From Syntrophopropionicum sp964397525 (lineage in GTDB: Bacteria > Bacillota > Desulfotomaculia > Desulfotomaculales > Pelotomaculaceae): a DNA stretch of 16,446 nt. The stretch's first letter is position 1. Every line of letters begins with the position of its first letter. The position numbers were made by a program, and so were the translations under genes. Shown in pieces: positions 10,001 to 15,144 of this stretch. Location of the stretch: positions 1-16,446 of the forward strand of contig CAYNIY010000031.1 of assembly GCA_964397525.1 (NCBI GenBank). The letters run 5' to 3'. The notes beneath the pieces are model-generated. The model did no database searches and was not told the DNA's origin. It saw nothing but the letters and a program-made list of their open reading frames with translations.

Positions 10001-10451
10001 TTGGGTCAATTGTCTCGGCAAAATACACACCTGGGGAGCGAACAAGCTGGCTGACAATAACCCTTTCCGCTCCATTAATGATAAAAGTACCCTTTTCCGT
10101 CATCAGCGGGAAGTCGCCCATGAATACTTCCTGCTCTTTAACCTCACCGGTCTCCTTATTGATCAGCCTCACCTTAACCCGCAGAGGCGCGGCATAAGTA
10201 AAATCCCTTTCCTTGCACTCTTCAACTGAGTACTTTGTTTCTCCCAGAATGTAATCCAAAAACTCCAGAACAAGGTTCCCTGTAAAGTCCTGAATAGGGG
10301 AAATGTCTCGGAATACTTCCTTCAATCCAGCCCTTAAAAACCATTCATAAGAGTTGCGCTGAATTTCAATAAGGTTTGGCAATTCCAGCACTTCTTTTAA
10401 TTTGCCAAAGTCAAAACGCTTCCTGGTCCCTACCCTTTCAGGATAAGCCAT
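7023..10451 (-). CDS. rpoB: DNA-directed RNA polymerase beta subunit
   Basis: Beta forms one pincer and part of the active site of RNA polymerase and is the target of rifampicin. The product is 1142 aa. The rifampicin cluster runs from about residue 398 (GSSQLSQFMDQ) to 430 and has the sensitive-type residues D409, H419 and S424, equivalent to E. coli D516, H526 and S531. The conserved GRHGNKGVIARI and GVPSRMNLGQ active-site segments are present, and the C-terminus is a long acidic tail. I start at the ATG at 10451, which gives MAYPERVG and a proper 9-nt spacing from GGGGGTGG. The upstream ATG at 10460 abuts that site directly. Its own promoter and a leader of about 275 nt separate it from rplL. 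Confidence 0.99.
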   Translation of the reverse strand: MAYPERVGTRKRFDFGKLKEVLELPNLIEIQRNSYEWFLRAGLKEVFRDISPIQDFTGNLVLEFLDYILGETKYSVEECKERDFTYAAPLRVKVRLINKETGEVKEQEVFMGDFPLMTEKGTFIINGAERVIVSQLVRSPGVYFAETIDPTGKKLFTATIIPNRGAWLEFETDVNDHIFVRIDRTRKIPATVLVRALGCGSSVKIVELFNEDKNIQETLSRDNTDSEEEALVEIYKRLRPGEPPTVDSARSLLSALFFDPKRYDLANVGRYKIQKKLKHGILYRPVENSDTDPEADSNPNSELPQQHDFIRELTSEDIFETVRYLLKLMNGEGQVDDIDHLGNRRLRSVGELLQNQFRIGLSRMERVVRERMTIQDVDVITPQVLINIRPVVASIKEFFGSSQLSQFMDQTNPLAELTHKRRLSALGPGGLSRERAGFEVRDVHHSHYGRMCPIETPEGPNIGLIGSLSTYARINEFGFIETPYRKVDKENKRVTEEIVYLTADEEEDFVIAQANAPLDEEGRFTENRINARSPDIVVVPAEKVDYMDVSPKQVFSIATALIPFLEHDDANRALMGANMQRQAVPLLKAQAPLVGTGVEYKAARDSGVVVLAKNAGVVERVTANNIEIRSDNGELEKRKLLKFTRSNQGTCINQKPVVSKGDRIEEGQVIADGPSTDRGELALGRNILVAFMPWEGYNYEDAILISEKAVKEEFFTSIHIEEYECDARDTKLGPEEITRDIPNVGEEILKDLDDRGIIRVGAEVRPADILVGKVTPKGETELTAEERLLRAIFGEKAREVRDTSLRVPHGESGKIVDVKVFSREAGDELPPGVNQLVRVYIAQKRKISEGDKMAGRHGNKGVIARILPEEDMPFLPDGTPIEIVLNPLGVPSRMNLGQVLEAHLGWAAKTLGYSVATPVFNGARESDVLDKLKEAGLPDTGKITLYDGRTGQPFDNKITVGYVYMLKLAHLVDDKIHARSTGPYSLVTQQPLGGKAQFGGQRFGEMEVWALEAYGAAYTLQEILTVKSDDVVGRVKTYEAIVKGENVPEPGVPESFKVLIKELQSLGLDVKVLSEDEREIEIKEAEDDITETAKELGIDIQEEEKLVPEGEELIDGDSDGDTEEEDVLAEEFLIEDFELDEE

Positions 10452-10594
10452 CAAATGCATCCACCCCCGTCATGAAATAAAAATAAAATTATCTTTTCTA
10501 TATAAAAAGTTAATTTTCTCTGGTTAAAATAAGATGATAATTTCAATAAATAAAGGCGCCCGGGGTCTTTTCTTTTATGATAAACAAGGGAAAA

Positions 10595-10621
10595 GCAAGG
10601 ATTGTTCTTTACAAACCTCGC
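10595..10621. terminator. Hairpin with T-runs on both sides in the rpoB leader
   Basis: GCAAGG and CCTCGC flank an inner ATTGT/ACAAA pair, giving an approximately 11-bp stem with one mismatch and one G-U pair when read on the minus strand. On the minus strand it is followed by TTTTCCCTTGTTT, inside the rpoB leader, so it could act as a partial attenuator. On the plus strand it is followed by eight T residues (10622-10629), so it could also stop antisense transcription. Confidence 0.5.
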
Positions 10622-10733
10622 TTTTTTTTAAAAAGGTTGACTATCAAAAAATTACCTGATAAAAGGAATAAAATACATTTTATAACACAAAAAATCCGAT
10701 AAAAACCGCATTATAATATATGGACATTCTATG

Positions 10734-10762
10734 ATTTTAGCATATCAGATTTGCTATGTCAA
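10734..10762 (-). promoter_or_regulatory. Sigma-A type promoter for rpoBC
   Basis: A perfect -35 TTGACA (10757-10762), a 17-bp spacer and a -10 TAAAAT (10734-10739) are seen on the minus strand. Transcription would start near 10727 and give a leader of about 275 nt before rpoB. This allows rpoBC to be expressed independently of rplJL. Confidence 0.85.
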
Positions 10763-10821
10763 TGCATCCAAAGGGAGAATGGTCCAATTGGTACAATTAT
10801 TTCTAATATATCAGACATATT

Positions 10822-10862
10822 AAAGACACAATAAAGGGCTGCAAGCCCTTTATTGTGTCTTT
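10822..10862 (-). terminator. Perfect 18-bp hairpin after rplL
   Basis: AAAGACACAATAAAGGGC and its exact complement are separated by a 5-nt loop. The hairpin begins 15 bp after the rplL stop codon. The T-tract after the stem is short (TTTAATATG on the minus strand), so it may terminate only partly, protect the rplJL message 3' end, or mark a processing site. It separates rplJL from the rpoB promoter. Confidence 0.75.
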
Positions 10863-10877
10863 TCCTTTAGTCAATTG

Positions 10878-11258
10878 TTATTTAATTTCTACAGTTGCGC
10901 CGACTTCAGTAAGCTTTGCTGCAAGAGCTTCTGCTTCTTCTTTAGTGATTTTCTCTTTAATTGCTTTGGGAGCACTGTCAACCAGGTCTTTTGCTTCTTT
11001 AAGGCCGAGGGCGGTGATTTCCCTGACAACCTTAATTACATTAACTTTCTTTTCGCCGATGCCAGTAAGGATGACATCAAATTCAGTCTGCTCTTCAACT
11101 TCTGCCGGAGCAGCAGCCGCCGCACCAGGGGCCGCAGCAGCGGCTATCGGAGCAGCAGCGCTGACACCAAACTCGGTTTCAAATGCTTTTACCAGCTCAG
11201 ACAATTCCAATACGGTCATTCCTTTTACAGCTTCAAGTATTTCTTGAACTTTAGACAT
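10878..11258 (-). CDS. rplL: 50S ribosomal protein L7/L12
   Basis: L7/L12 is the multicopy, acidic stalk protein that recruits and stimulates the translational GTPases (EF-G, EF-Tu, IF2). The 126-aa product shows the three expected parts: an N-terminal dimerisation domain to about residue 32, an Ala/Pro-rich hinge (about 33-52) and the C-terminal factor-binding domain containing GEKKVNVIKVVREITALGL. An AGGAGG site lies 9 nt before the ATG. It is 37 bp after rplJ and cotranscribed with it. A strong hairpin follows its stop codon. Confidence 0.98.
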   Translation of the reverse strand: MSKVQEILEAVKGMTVLELSELVKAFETEFGVSAAAPIAAAAAPGAAAAAPAEVEEQTEFDVILTGIGEKKVNVIKVVREITALGLKEAKDLVDSAPKAIKEKITKEEAEALAAKLTEVGATVEIK

Positions 11259-11295
11259 TAAATCAAACCTCCTAAAATTTTAGTGTTTTTGATAT

Positions 11296-11823
11296 TTAAG
11301 CTTCCTCAGCACGCATCTTACGCACTGCTTCCAGGGTATAAACAAAGCTGCGAAGCGTGCCCTGCAGCACACTTGCAAAACCATACAGCGGAGCTTGCAT
11401 GCCACCCAAAACCATGGCCAGAAGCACCTCCCGCGGCGGCAGATCGGCCAGTGCTTTCACTCCCTTGGCGTCAATCACCTTGCCATCCAATACCCCGGCC
11501 TTGATCTCCATTTTTTTTATCTCACGGATAAATTCAGAAAGTATTTTTGCCGGCATAACCGGATCAGCACCAAAGGCAATTGCTACCTGCCCTTCCAAAA
11601 AAGGCTCCAGTCCTTCCAATCCCACCCGGCTGGCTGCCAGGTTGGTGAGCGTGTTCTTTGCTATTTTAAATTCACATCCGGCTTCACGCAGCCTGCGGCG
11701 CAGCTTCGTCGCTTCAGCTACGTTCAAACCCCGGTAATCAGTCAGAACAGCAACCTTTGAAGTTTCAAACTTTTCTTTGATCTCCAGGACTATGCTTTCT
11801 TTTTCAGCTTTACTTTTTGGCAT
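11296..11823 (-). CDS. rplJ: 50S ribosomal protein L10
   Basis: L10 anchors the L7/L12 dimers to 23S rRNA at the base of the ribosomal stalk. The 175-aa product has the conserved N-terminal RNA-binding part, including LTDYRGLNVAEATKLRRRLREAG and KNTLTNLA, followed by the region that ends in the C-terminal helix that binds L7/L12 dimers. The ATG at 11823 has a GGGAGGTG site 13 nt upstream and a closer AGAGGA. Expression is very likely autoregulated through the L10 leader found upstream (12102-12239), because L10-L12 complexes bind such leaders in Firmicutes. The distance from the leader terminator to the ATG, about 280 nt, is unusually long. Confidence 0.98.
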   Translation of the reverse strand: MPKSKAEKESIVLEIKEKFETSKVAVLTDYRGLNVAEATKLRRRLREAGCEFKIAKNTLTNLAASRVGLEGLEPFLEGQVAIAFGADPVMPAKILSEFIREIKKMEIKAGVLDGKVIDAKGVKALADLPPREVLLAMVLGGMQAPLYGFASVLQGTLRSFVYTLEAVRKMRAEEA

Positions 11824-11843
11824 TCCTCTTTAAACACCTCCCT

Positions 11844-11878
11844 TCTGAGTCGTGGGTCGTGAGATGTGAGACGTGAGA
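11844..11878 (+). repeat. Tandem 7-bp repeats, rplJ-proximal arm
   Basis: Five adjacent heptamers are readable on the plus strand: TCTGAGT, CGTGGGT, CGTGAGA, TGTGAGA and CGTGAGA. The last four align with the heptamers at 12068-12095 in inverted orientation (23 of 28 positions). They lie directly upstream of the rplJ ribosome binding site. Confidence 0.75.
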
Positions 11879-12060
11879 TTTAAGCTGCTCTCTTAACAGA
11901 TTAAAACTTTTCACATCTCAGTTTTGACGTATCATTTCACTTTTATTAAACCGGATAAGTTAAAGCAAGATATAATCTCAAACAATTTGGTCACAGGTGG
12001 TGAGTTGCTTTGACGTAGAATTATTCACATTTCTCCCTGAATTTTGACTTGTTATCCAAG

Positions 12061-12095
12061 CATTCATTCCCTCGTCTCACGTCTCATTACCCACG
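12061..12095 (-). repeat. Tandem 7-bp repeats, leader-proximal arm
   Basis: On the minus strand the heptamers CGTGGGT, AATGAGA, CGTGAGA, CGAGGGA and ATGAATG follow one another directly, starting a few bases after the L10-leader terminator. They form the inverted partner of the repeats at 11851-11878. Confidence 0.65.
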
Positions 12096-12101
12096 TCCAA
12101 C

Positions 12102-12134
12102 AAAAAGGCCTCCGCAGACATGCTGCAGAGGCCC
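12102..12134 (-). terminator. L10-leader attenuator terminator
   Basis: GGCCTCTGCAG and CTGCGGAGGCC form an 11-bp GC-rich stem (one G-U pair) with a CATGT loop, followed by TTTTTG on the minus strand. It is the Rho-independent terminator at the 3' end of the L10 leader and is expected to decide how much transcription reaches rplJL. Confidence 0.9.
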
Positions 12135-12239
12135 GTACGTTATCATAACGCAGGAAAATCAAGCCTCGGCTGGCGGCAATCAGCCATTATGCAATGCACC
12201 AGCGGTCTACAGCAAAAATAATTTAATTACAGAAAACCT
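12102..12239 (-). promoter_or_regulatory. L10 (rplJL) ribosomal protein leader
   Basis: Directly after the rplA stop codon the minus strand reads AGACCGCTGGTGCATTGC, then a GCCAGCCGAGGCTT segment, and ends in a strong terminator. This matches what I recall of the Firmicutes L10 leader, whose kink-turn-containing stem is bound by the L10-L12 complex. Excess L10-L12 should favour the terminator form and lower rplJL transcription. Assignment is by recognised sequence elements and position; the fold was not computed. Confidence 0.85.
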
Positions 12240-12938
12240 TTAGGCGTTCACTTTTTGAGTATTGACCTTGACACCGGGACCCATTGTCGAACTTAAGGAA
12301 ATACCCTTCAGATATTGCCCTTTTGCCGTGGCAGGTTTTGCCTTGACCAGCGTGTCAATCAGGGTGCGCAGGTTCTCCAGCAGCTTCTCAATATCAAAAG
12401 AAACTCTGCCGATAGGAGCATGGATATTACCAGCTTTATCAACCCGGTATTCAATTTTACCTGCCTTAACTTCCTTTACCGCCTTGGATATATCAAAAGT
12501 GACGGTGCCAGTCTTGGGATTGGGCATCAGGCCACGCGGCCCCAGAATGCGTCCCAGTTTACCGACTGTACCCATCATATCAGGAGTAGCTATAGCTACA
12601 TCGAAGGCAAGCCAGCCTTCCTTCTGGATCTTCTCCACAATGTCTTCTGCCCCGACAAAATCAGCCCCTGCTTCTTCTGCTTCTTTCACCTTATCCCCTT
12701 TGGCAAAAACCAGGACTGTGCGTGTTTTACCGGTACCGTAAGGCAGCACCACCGCACCGCGGACCTGCTGATCCGCATGACGCGGATCGACACCCAAACG
12801 AACGGCTACCTCTATGGTTTCATCAAATTTAGCCGGAGCTATCTTCTTGATCAGCTCAAAGGCCTCGGTCGGCTCATACAAATTATTCCGGCCGATTTGC
12901 TTTGAAGCGTCTGTAAACTTCTTGCCATGCTTTGGCAT
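12240..12938 (-). CDS. rplA: 50S ribosomal protein L1
   Basis: L1 forms the mobile L1 stalk of the large subunit, which helps move deacylated tRNA out of the E site, and in many bacteria represses the rplKA operon. The 232-aa product is of normal length and contains the conserved GTGKTRTVLVFAKG and LGRILGPRGLMPNPKTGTVT segments. A GGGAGG site precedes the ATG at 12938. It is 46 bp downstream of rplK, and the L10 leader starts immediately after its stop. A candidate L1 target in the rplK leader was not identified. Confidence 0.98.
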   Translation of the reverse strand: MPKHGKKFTDASKQIGRNNLYEPTEAFELIKKIAPAKFDETIEVAVRLGVDPRHADQQVRGAVVLPYGTGKTRTVLVFAKGDKVKEAEEAGADFVGAEDIVEKIQKEGWLAFDVAIATPDMMGTVGKLGRILGPRGLMPNPKTGTVTFDISKAVKEVKAGKIEYRVDKAGNIHAPIGRVSFDIEKLLENLRTLIDTLVKAKPATAKGQYLKGISLSSTMGPGVKVNTQKVNA

Positions 12939-12984
12939 ATTTTCGACCTCCCTGTGGTACTAGCGGAAATATTCCTCCCACTAA

Positions 12985-13413
12985 CTAACCTTCTACGATA
13001 TCAATCCCCATGCTTCGGGCAGTGCCTTCAACCATTCGCATGGCTGCTTCAACACTGGCCGCGTTTAAGTCAGGCATTTTTAATTCTGCTATCTCCCGCA
13101 CTTTTGAGCGGGGGAGTTTCGCGACTTTCTTTATGTTTGGCTCCCCGGAAGCCTTTTCGAGACCCGCTGCCTTCTTTAACAGAACAGCCGCAGGCGGAGT
13201 TTTGGTGATAAAAGTAAAGGAACGATCTTCATAAACAGAAATCTCAACCGGGATAATCAGCCCCACCTGAGCAGCAGTTCGTTCATTGTACTCCTTAACA
13301 AAGGCCATAATATTAACCCCGTGCTGGCCTAAGGCCGGTCCTACCGGTGGAGCAGGGGTTGCTTTACCCGCCGGAACCTGCAGTTTCACAATTGCTGATA
13401 CTCTCTTTGCCAC
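12985..13413 (-). CDS. rplK: 50S ribosomal protein L11
   Basis: L11 binds the GTPase-associated centre of 23S rRNA and is needed for RelA activation and thiopeptide sensitivity in bacteria. The product shows the typical proline-rich linker PAGKATPAPPVGPALGQHGVNIM and a C-terminal RNA-binding domain ending GTARSMGIDIVEG. Two GTG codons compete as start, at 13419 and 13413. I prefer 13413 because it aligns exactly with the M-A-K-K-V start of known L11 and gives 142 aa. The AAGGAGGTG site lies 5 nt before the first and 11 nt before the second, so spacing does not settle it. It lies about 100 bp after nusG. Confidence 0.97.
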   Translation of the reverse strand: MAKRVSAIVKLQVPAGKATPAPPVGPALGQHGVNIMAFVKEYNERTAAQVGLIIPVEISVYEDRSFTFITKTPPAAVLLKKAAGLEKASGEPNIKKVAKLPRSKVREIAELKMPDLNAASVEAAMRMVEGTARSMGIDIVEG

Positions 13414-13513
13414 TTGCACTTACACCTCCTTCTCGGATCGTTGGGTGCTTACCATGAGATGCTTGATTCGCAGTCATAAATCGTGCAAAATCAAAATCTT
13501 GATGCCCTGTGAT

Positions 13514-14041
13514 TTACGAAATTTTTTCAACCTGGATAAAATCAAGTTCTATGGGGGTTTCTCTCCCGAACATAGAGATAATTACCCTTACTTTGCCTTT
13601 ATCTATATAAATTTCATCAATTAGTCCTATAAAATTCTCAAACGGCCCGGCTATAACACGAATATTTTCACCAACGGAGAAATCAATGCGCGCCCTCGGT
13701 TCTTCCACGCCCATCTGCCTGATGATCTGTTTCGCTTCGTCTTCATTCAGGGGGATCGGTTTCGAACCGGAGCCCACAAAGCCAGTCACACCGGGTGTGT
13801 TTCGCACTACGTACCATGAATCATCCGTCATATACATCTCAACAAGCACATAGCCCGGAAATATCTTGCGTTTAGATATCCTCTTTTTCCCGTCTTTAAT
13901 CTCAACTTCGTCTTCCATAGGCACTAGAATACGAAAGATCTTTTCTTCCATATTCATCGACTCTATGCGTTTTTCGAGGTTAGCTTTAACCTTATTCTCA
14001 TAACCAGAATAGGTATGTACAACATACCAATTTTTATCCAT
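13514..14041 (-). CDS. nusG: Transcription termination/antitermination factor NusG
   Basis: NusG binds RNA polymerase over the DNA channel, modulates pausing and links transcription with Rho or the ribosome. The N-terminal NGN domain begins NWYVVHTYSGYENKV and includes the FPGYVLVEM motif. The C-terminal KOW domain runs from about GENIRVIAGPFENFIG to the end. From the ATG at 14041 the protein is 175 aa, the usual length. This ATG has no adjacent Shine-Dalgarno site; the nearest (GGGGGTGAGG, near 14078) is 36 nt away, with a hairpin between them. An in-frame TTG at 14065 sits closer to that site and would add eight residues. The gene follows secE by about 50 bp. Confidence 0.97.
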   Translation of the reverse strand: MDKNWYVVHTYSGYENKVKANLEKRIESMNMEEKIFRILVPMEDEVEIKDGKKRISKRKIFPGYVLVEMYMTDDSWYVVRNTPGVTGFVGSGSKPIPLNEDEAKQIIRQMGVEEPRARIDFSVGENIRVIAGPFENFIGLIDEIYIDKGKVRVIISMFGRETPIELDFIQVEKIS

Positions 14042-14049
14042 AAAATACA

Positions 14050-14076
14050 AGGGACCATCTTTCAAGTAAGGTCCCT
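14050..14076 (-). promoter_or_regulatory. Hairpin between Shine-Dalgarno and start codon of nusG
   Basis: AGGGACC and GGTCCCT form a perfect 7-bp stem with a 13-nt loop on the nusG message. The stem ends 8 nt before the conserved ATG, and its 5' arm directly follows the GGGGGTGA sequence. The loop contains the alternative TTG start. Folding would bring the ribosome binding site to within about 9 nt of the ATG. Confidence 0.65.
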
Positions 14077-14091
14077 CACCCCCTCAGGAAT

Positions 14092-14532
14092 TTATCTGTT
14101 TAAAATACCTCTCAGGACATAACTTAAGGCCGAGTCAAAAATCCAGATCAGTGCTGATACGAATAATACCGTCACAACAACGACTGCCGTGTAAATAATT
14201 ATTGTTTTGCGGCCTGGCCAGGTAACCTTCTTAAGCTCATTAAACGCCCCTTTGAGAAACTTCCGGACCAGTTCAATATAATTGACTTTCTCTTTCCTGA
14301 CCGGCTGATCTTTTTTAGGATCTTTTTTCGCAATTTCTTTTTTATCTTTAACTATGGCAATATCTTTCTTGATTGCCTCTTTTTTTTCTTGTTTTTGTGT
14401 GGTGTTTTTTCTTTCATCATTTTTATCTTTATTAAGGATGAACCCTTTTCCGGCGCTTTCTTTTAGGTTGGTTTCTTTCTTGCTCTGTTCTTTTTTGTTA
14501 TTCCCATTATCCTGCTTTTTTGTCAGAACCAT
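14092..14532 (-). CDS. secE: Preprotein translocase subunit SecE with long lysine-rich N-terminal extension
   Basis: SecE stabilises the SecY channel in the membrane and is essential for protein export. The C-terminal 64 residues (about 83-146) are a normal Gram-positive SecE: an amphipathic helix with LKGAFNELKKVTWPGRK, then one membrane segment at about 110-132. The first 82 residues are unusual. They are very rich in Lys, Glu, Asp, Asn and Gln, of low complexity, and have no recognised domain. SecE of Bacillus is only about 60 aa. I start at the ATG at 14532, 11 nt after AAGGA; an ATG at 14544 overlaps that site. The coding strand is A-rich, so slippage-prone A runs occur. nusG follows by 50 bp. 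Confidence 0.95.
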   Translation of the reverse strand: MVLTKKQDNGNNKKEQSKKETNLKESAGKGFILNKDKNDERKNTTQKQEKKEAIKKDIAIVKDKKEIAKKDPKKDQPVRKEKVNYIELVRKFLKGAFNELKKVTWPGRKTIIIYTAVVVVTVLFVSALIWIFDSALSYVLRGILNR

Positions 14533-14828
14533 GTAACGCCACATCCTTAATTTTATATATTAATTGCGCCCAACACGATAATTCCCCTGCGTTTCTTCCT
14601 CATAATCAGATGCGGCTAATCAACTAAGTGCACTCCAATCGGGGCATAGCATCATGAACATTTTAACGTGGTTGTTCATTTATTATATTAGGTGGTTTTA
14701 TGGTTGTCCCAGTTCAGCCTCTGGCCATCTGGCCCCGGATGTCGGCCAGGCAGGATCAGCTTTATTCGGTCATCTCAACTCATCCGTAACCGTGATTTTC
14801 CCTATGTCAAACATAATATCTACCTGCG
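14533..14828 (-). other. rpmG-secE intergenic region
   Basis: No gene or tRNA could be recognised in these 296 bp. They contain a GC-rich patch with repeated GGCCAGA/CTGGCC elements (about 14715-14752), a candidate promoter (14682-14710) and a 7-bp inverted repeat ATGAACA/TGTTCAT (14654-14679). Related Firmicutes often carry tRNA-Trp here, but no T-loop (GGTTCGA-like) or CCA anticodon stem was found. Confidence 0.6.
14682..14710 (-). promoter_or_regulatory. Candidate promoter for secE-nusG
   Basis: A perfect -10 TATAAT (14682-14687) is preceded by 17 bp and a poor -35 GGGACA (14705-14710, 4 of 6). Transcription would start near 14675, within a 7-bp inverted repeat. secE could equally be served by read-through from the rpmG promoter. 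Confidence 0.4.
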
Positions 14829-14978
14829 CTATCTGGTTTCTTTGTGCAGGGTATGGGTTTGGCACCATCTGCAGTATTTTTTCATTTCAATCCTGCCGGA
14901 ATCATTTTTCTTGTTTTTTTCAGTGGTATAATTCCTTCTTTTGCATTCAGTACAGGCCATTGTAACGCCCACTCTCAC
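14829..14978 (-). CDS. rpmG: 50S ribosomal protein L33 (zinc-binding form)
   Basis: L33 is a small protein of the large subunit near the E site. The 49-aa product starts (M)RVGVTMACTEC and retains all four zinc-binding cysteines, C9, C12, C36 and C39, so it is the C+ paralogue. Firmicutes often also encode a cysteine-free copy used under zinc limitation; none is in this window. The start is a GTG at 14978, 8 nt after GGGGAGG. Longer in-frame starts up to 15053 overlap the promoter and are not conserved. The position upstream of secE-nusG is the standard Firmicutes order. Confidence 0.96.
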   Translation of the reverse strand: MRVGVTMACTECKRRNYTTEKNKKNDSGRIEMKKYCRWCQTHTLHKETR

Positions 14979-15043
14979 CAGAGCCACCTCCCCTAAAGCC
15001 AAAAAAAAATTAGGTGCATTTTTTTTGAAATTTTTACTTATCA

Positions 15044-15072
15044 AATTTATCACAATTAAAAAGGGATGTCAA
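15044..15072 (-). promoter_or_regulatory. Sigma-A type promoter for rpmG
   Basis: The -35 TTGACA (15067-15072) is perfect, the spacer is 17 bp and the -10 is TAAATT (15044-15049). A start near 15037 would give a leader of about 60 nt before rpmG. The site lies about 31 bp outside the proposed left end of the IS, so the insertion spared it. Confidence 0.75.
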
Positions 15073-15103
15073 TAGATTTCAGTATTGCCGAAGTGAATTG
15101 GAG

Positions 15104-15121
15104 ATTGCAATTTTAATTGCC
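15104..15121 (+). repeat. Candidate left inverted repeat of the IS30-like element
   Basis: ATTGCAATTTTAATTGCC here matches the inverted copy at 16279-16296 at 14 of 18 positions, including an uninterrupted TTAATTGCC. Similarity outside this core is weak, so the exact end and the target duplication could not be fixed. Confidence 0.55.
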
Positions 15122-15144
15122 TTACATTAATTAGCAAAACCCCG

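Larger units (their letters stand above)
10452..10877 (-). other. rplL-rpoB intergenic region / rpoB leader
   Basis: This 426-bp AT-rich stretch holds no gene on either strand. In transcription order it contains a perfect 18-bp hairpin just after rplL (10822-10862), an 8-bp palindrome CCAATTGG (10784-10791), a near-consensus sigma-A promoter (10734-10762), a second hairpin (10595-10621) and the rpoB ribosome binding site. The methyltransferase gene found between rplL and rpoB in Bacillus is absent here. Confidence 0.8.
11824..12239 (-). other. rplA-rplJ intergenic region
   Basis: This 416-bp gap contains the L10 leader with terminator (12102-12239), then two arms of 7-bp repeats in opposite orientation (12061-12095 and 11844-11878) enclosing about 190 bp of AT-rich DNA without an ORF, tRNA or convincing promoter. 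A 9-bp direct repeat TTTGACGTA occurs twice inside that interior. Confidence 0.75.

Noticed and set aside
10855..11261. Plus-strand ORFs of 128-130 aa opposite rplL
   Set aside because: They mirror rplL across its whole length; their low-complexity Ala/Gly stretches are the antisense of the L7/L12 hinge.
11879..12060. Separate promoter for rplJ in the insert (for example TTGCTT with TAAAAG)
   Set aside because: Only half of the -35 positions match and no better pair was found.
11851..12095. Heptamer arrays as a CRISPR array
   Set aside because: Units are 7 bp, directly adjacent and without unique spacers; no cas genes are present.
14805..14810. TTGACA just after the rpmG stop as a -35 box
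   Set aside because: No acceptable -10 sequence lies 16-18 bp downstream (ACGGAT at 17 bp).
14654..14965. Plus-strand ORF of 103 aa over the rpmG-secE spacer and part of rpmG
   Set aside because: It overlaps rpmG antisense, has no Shine-Dalgarno site and no family resemblance.
14979..15053. N-terminal extension of L33 to the ATG at 15053
   Set aside because: It would start inside the promoter and adds non-conserved residues; the GTG at 14978 has a good Shine-Dalgarno site and gives the standard L33.
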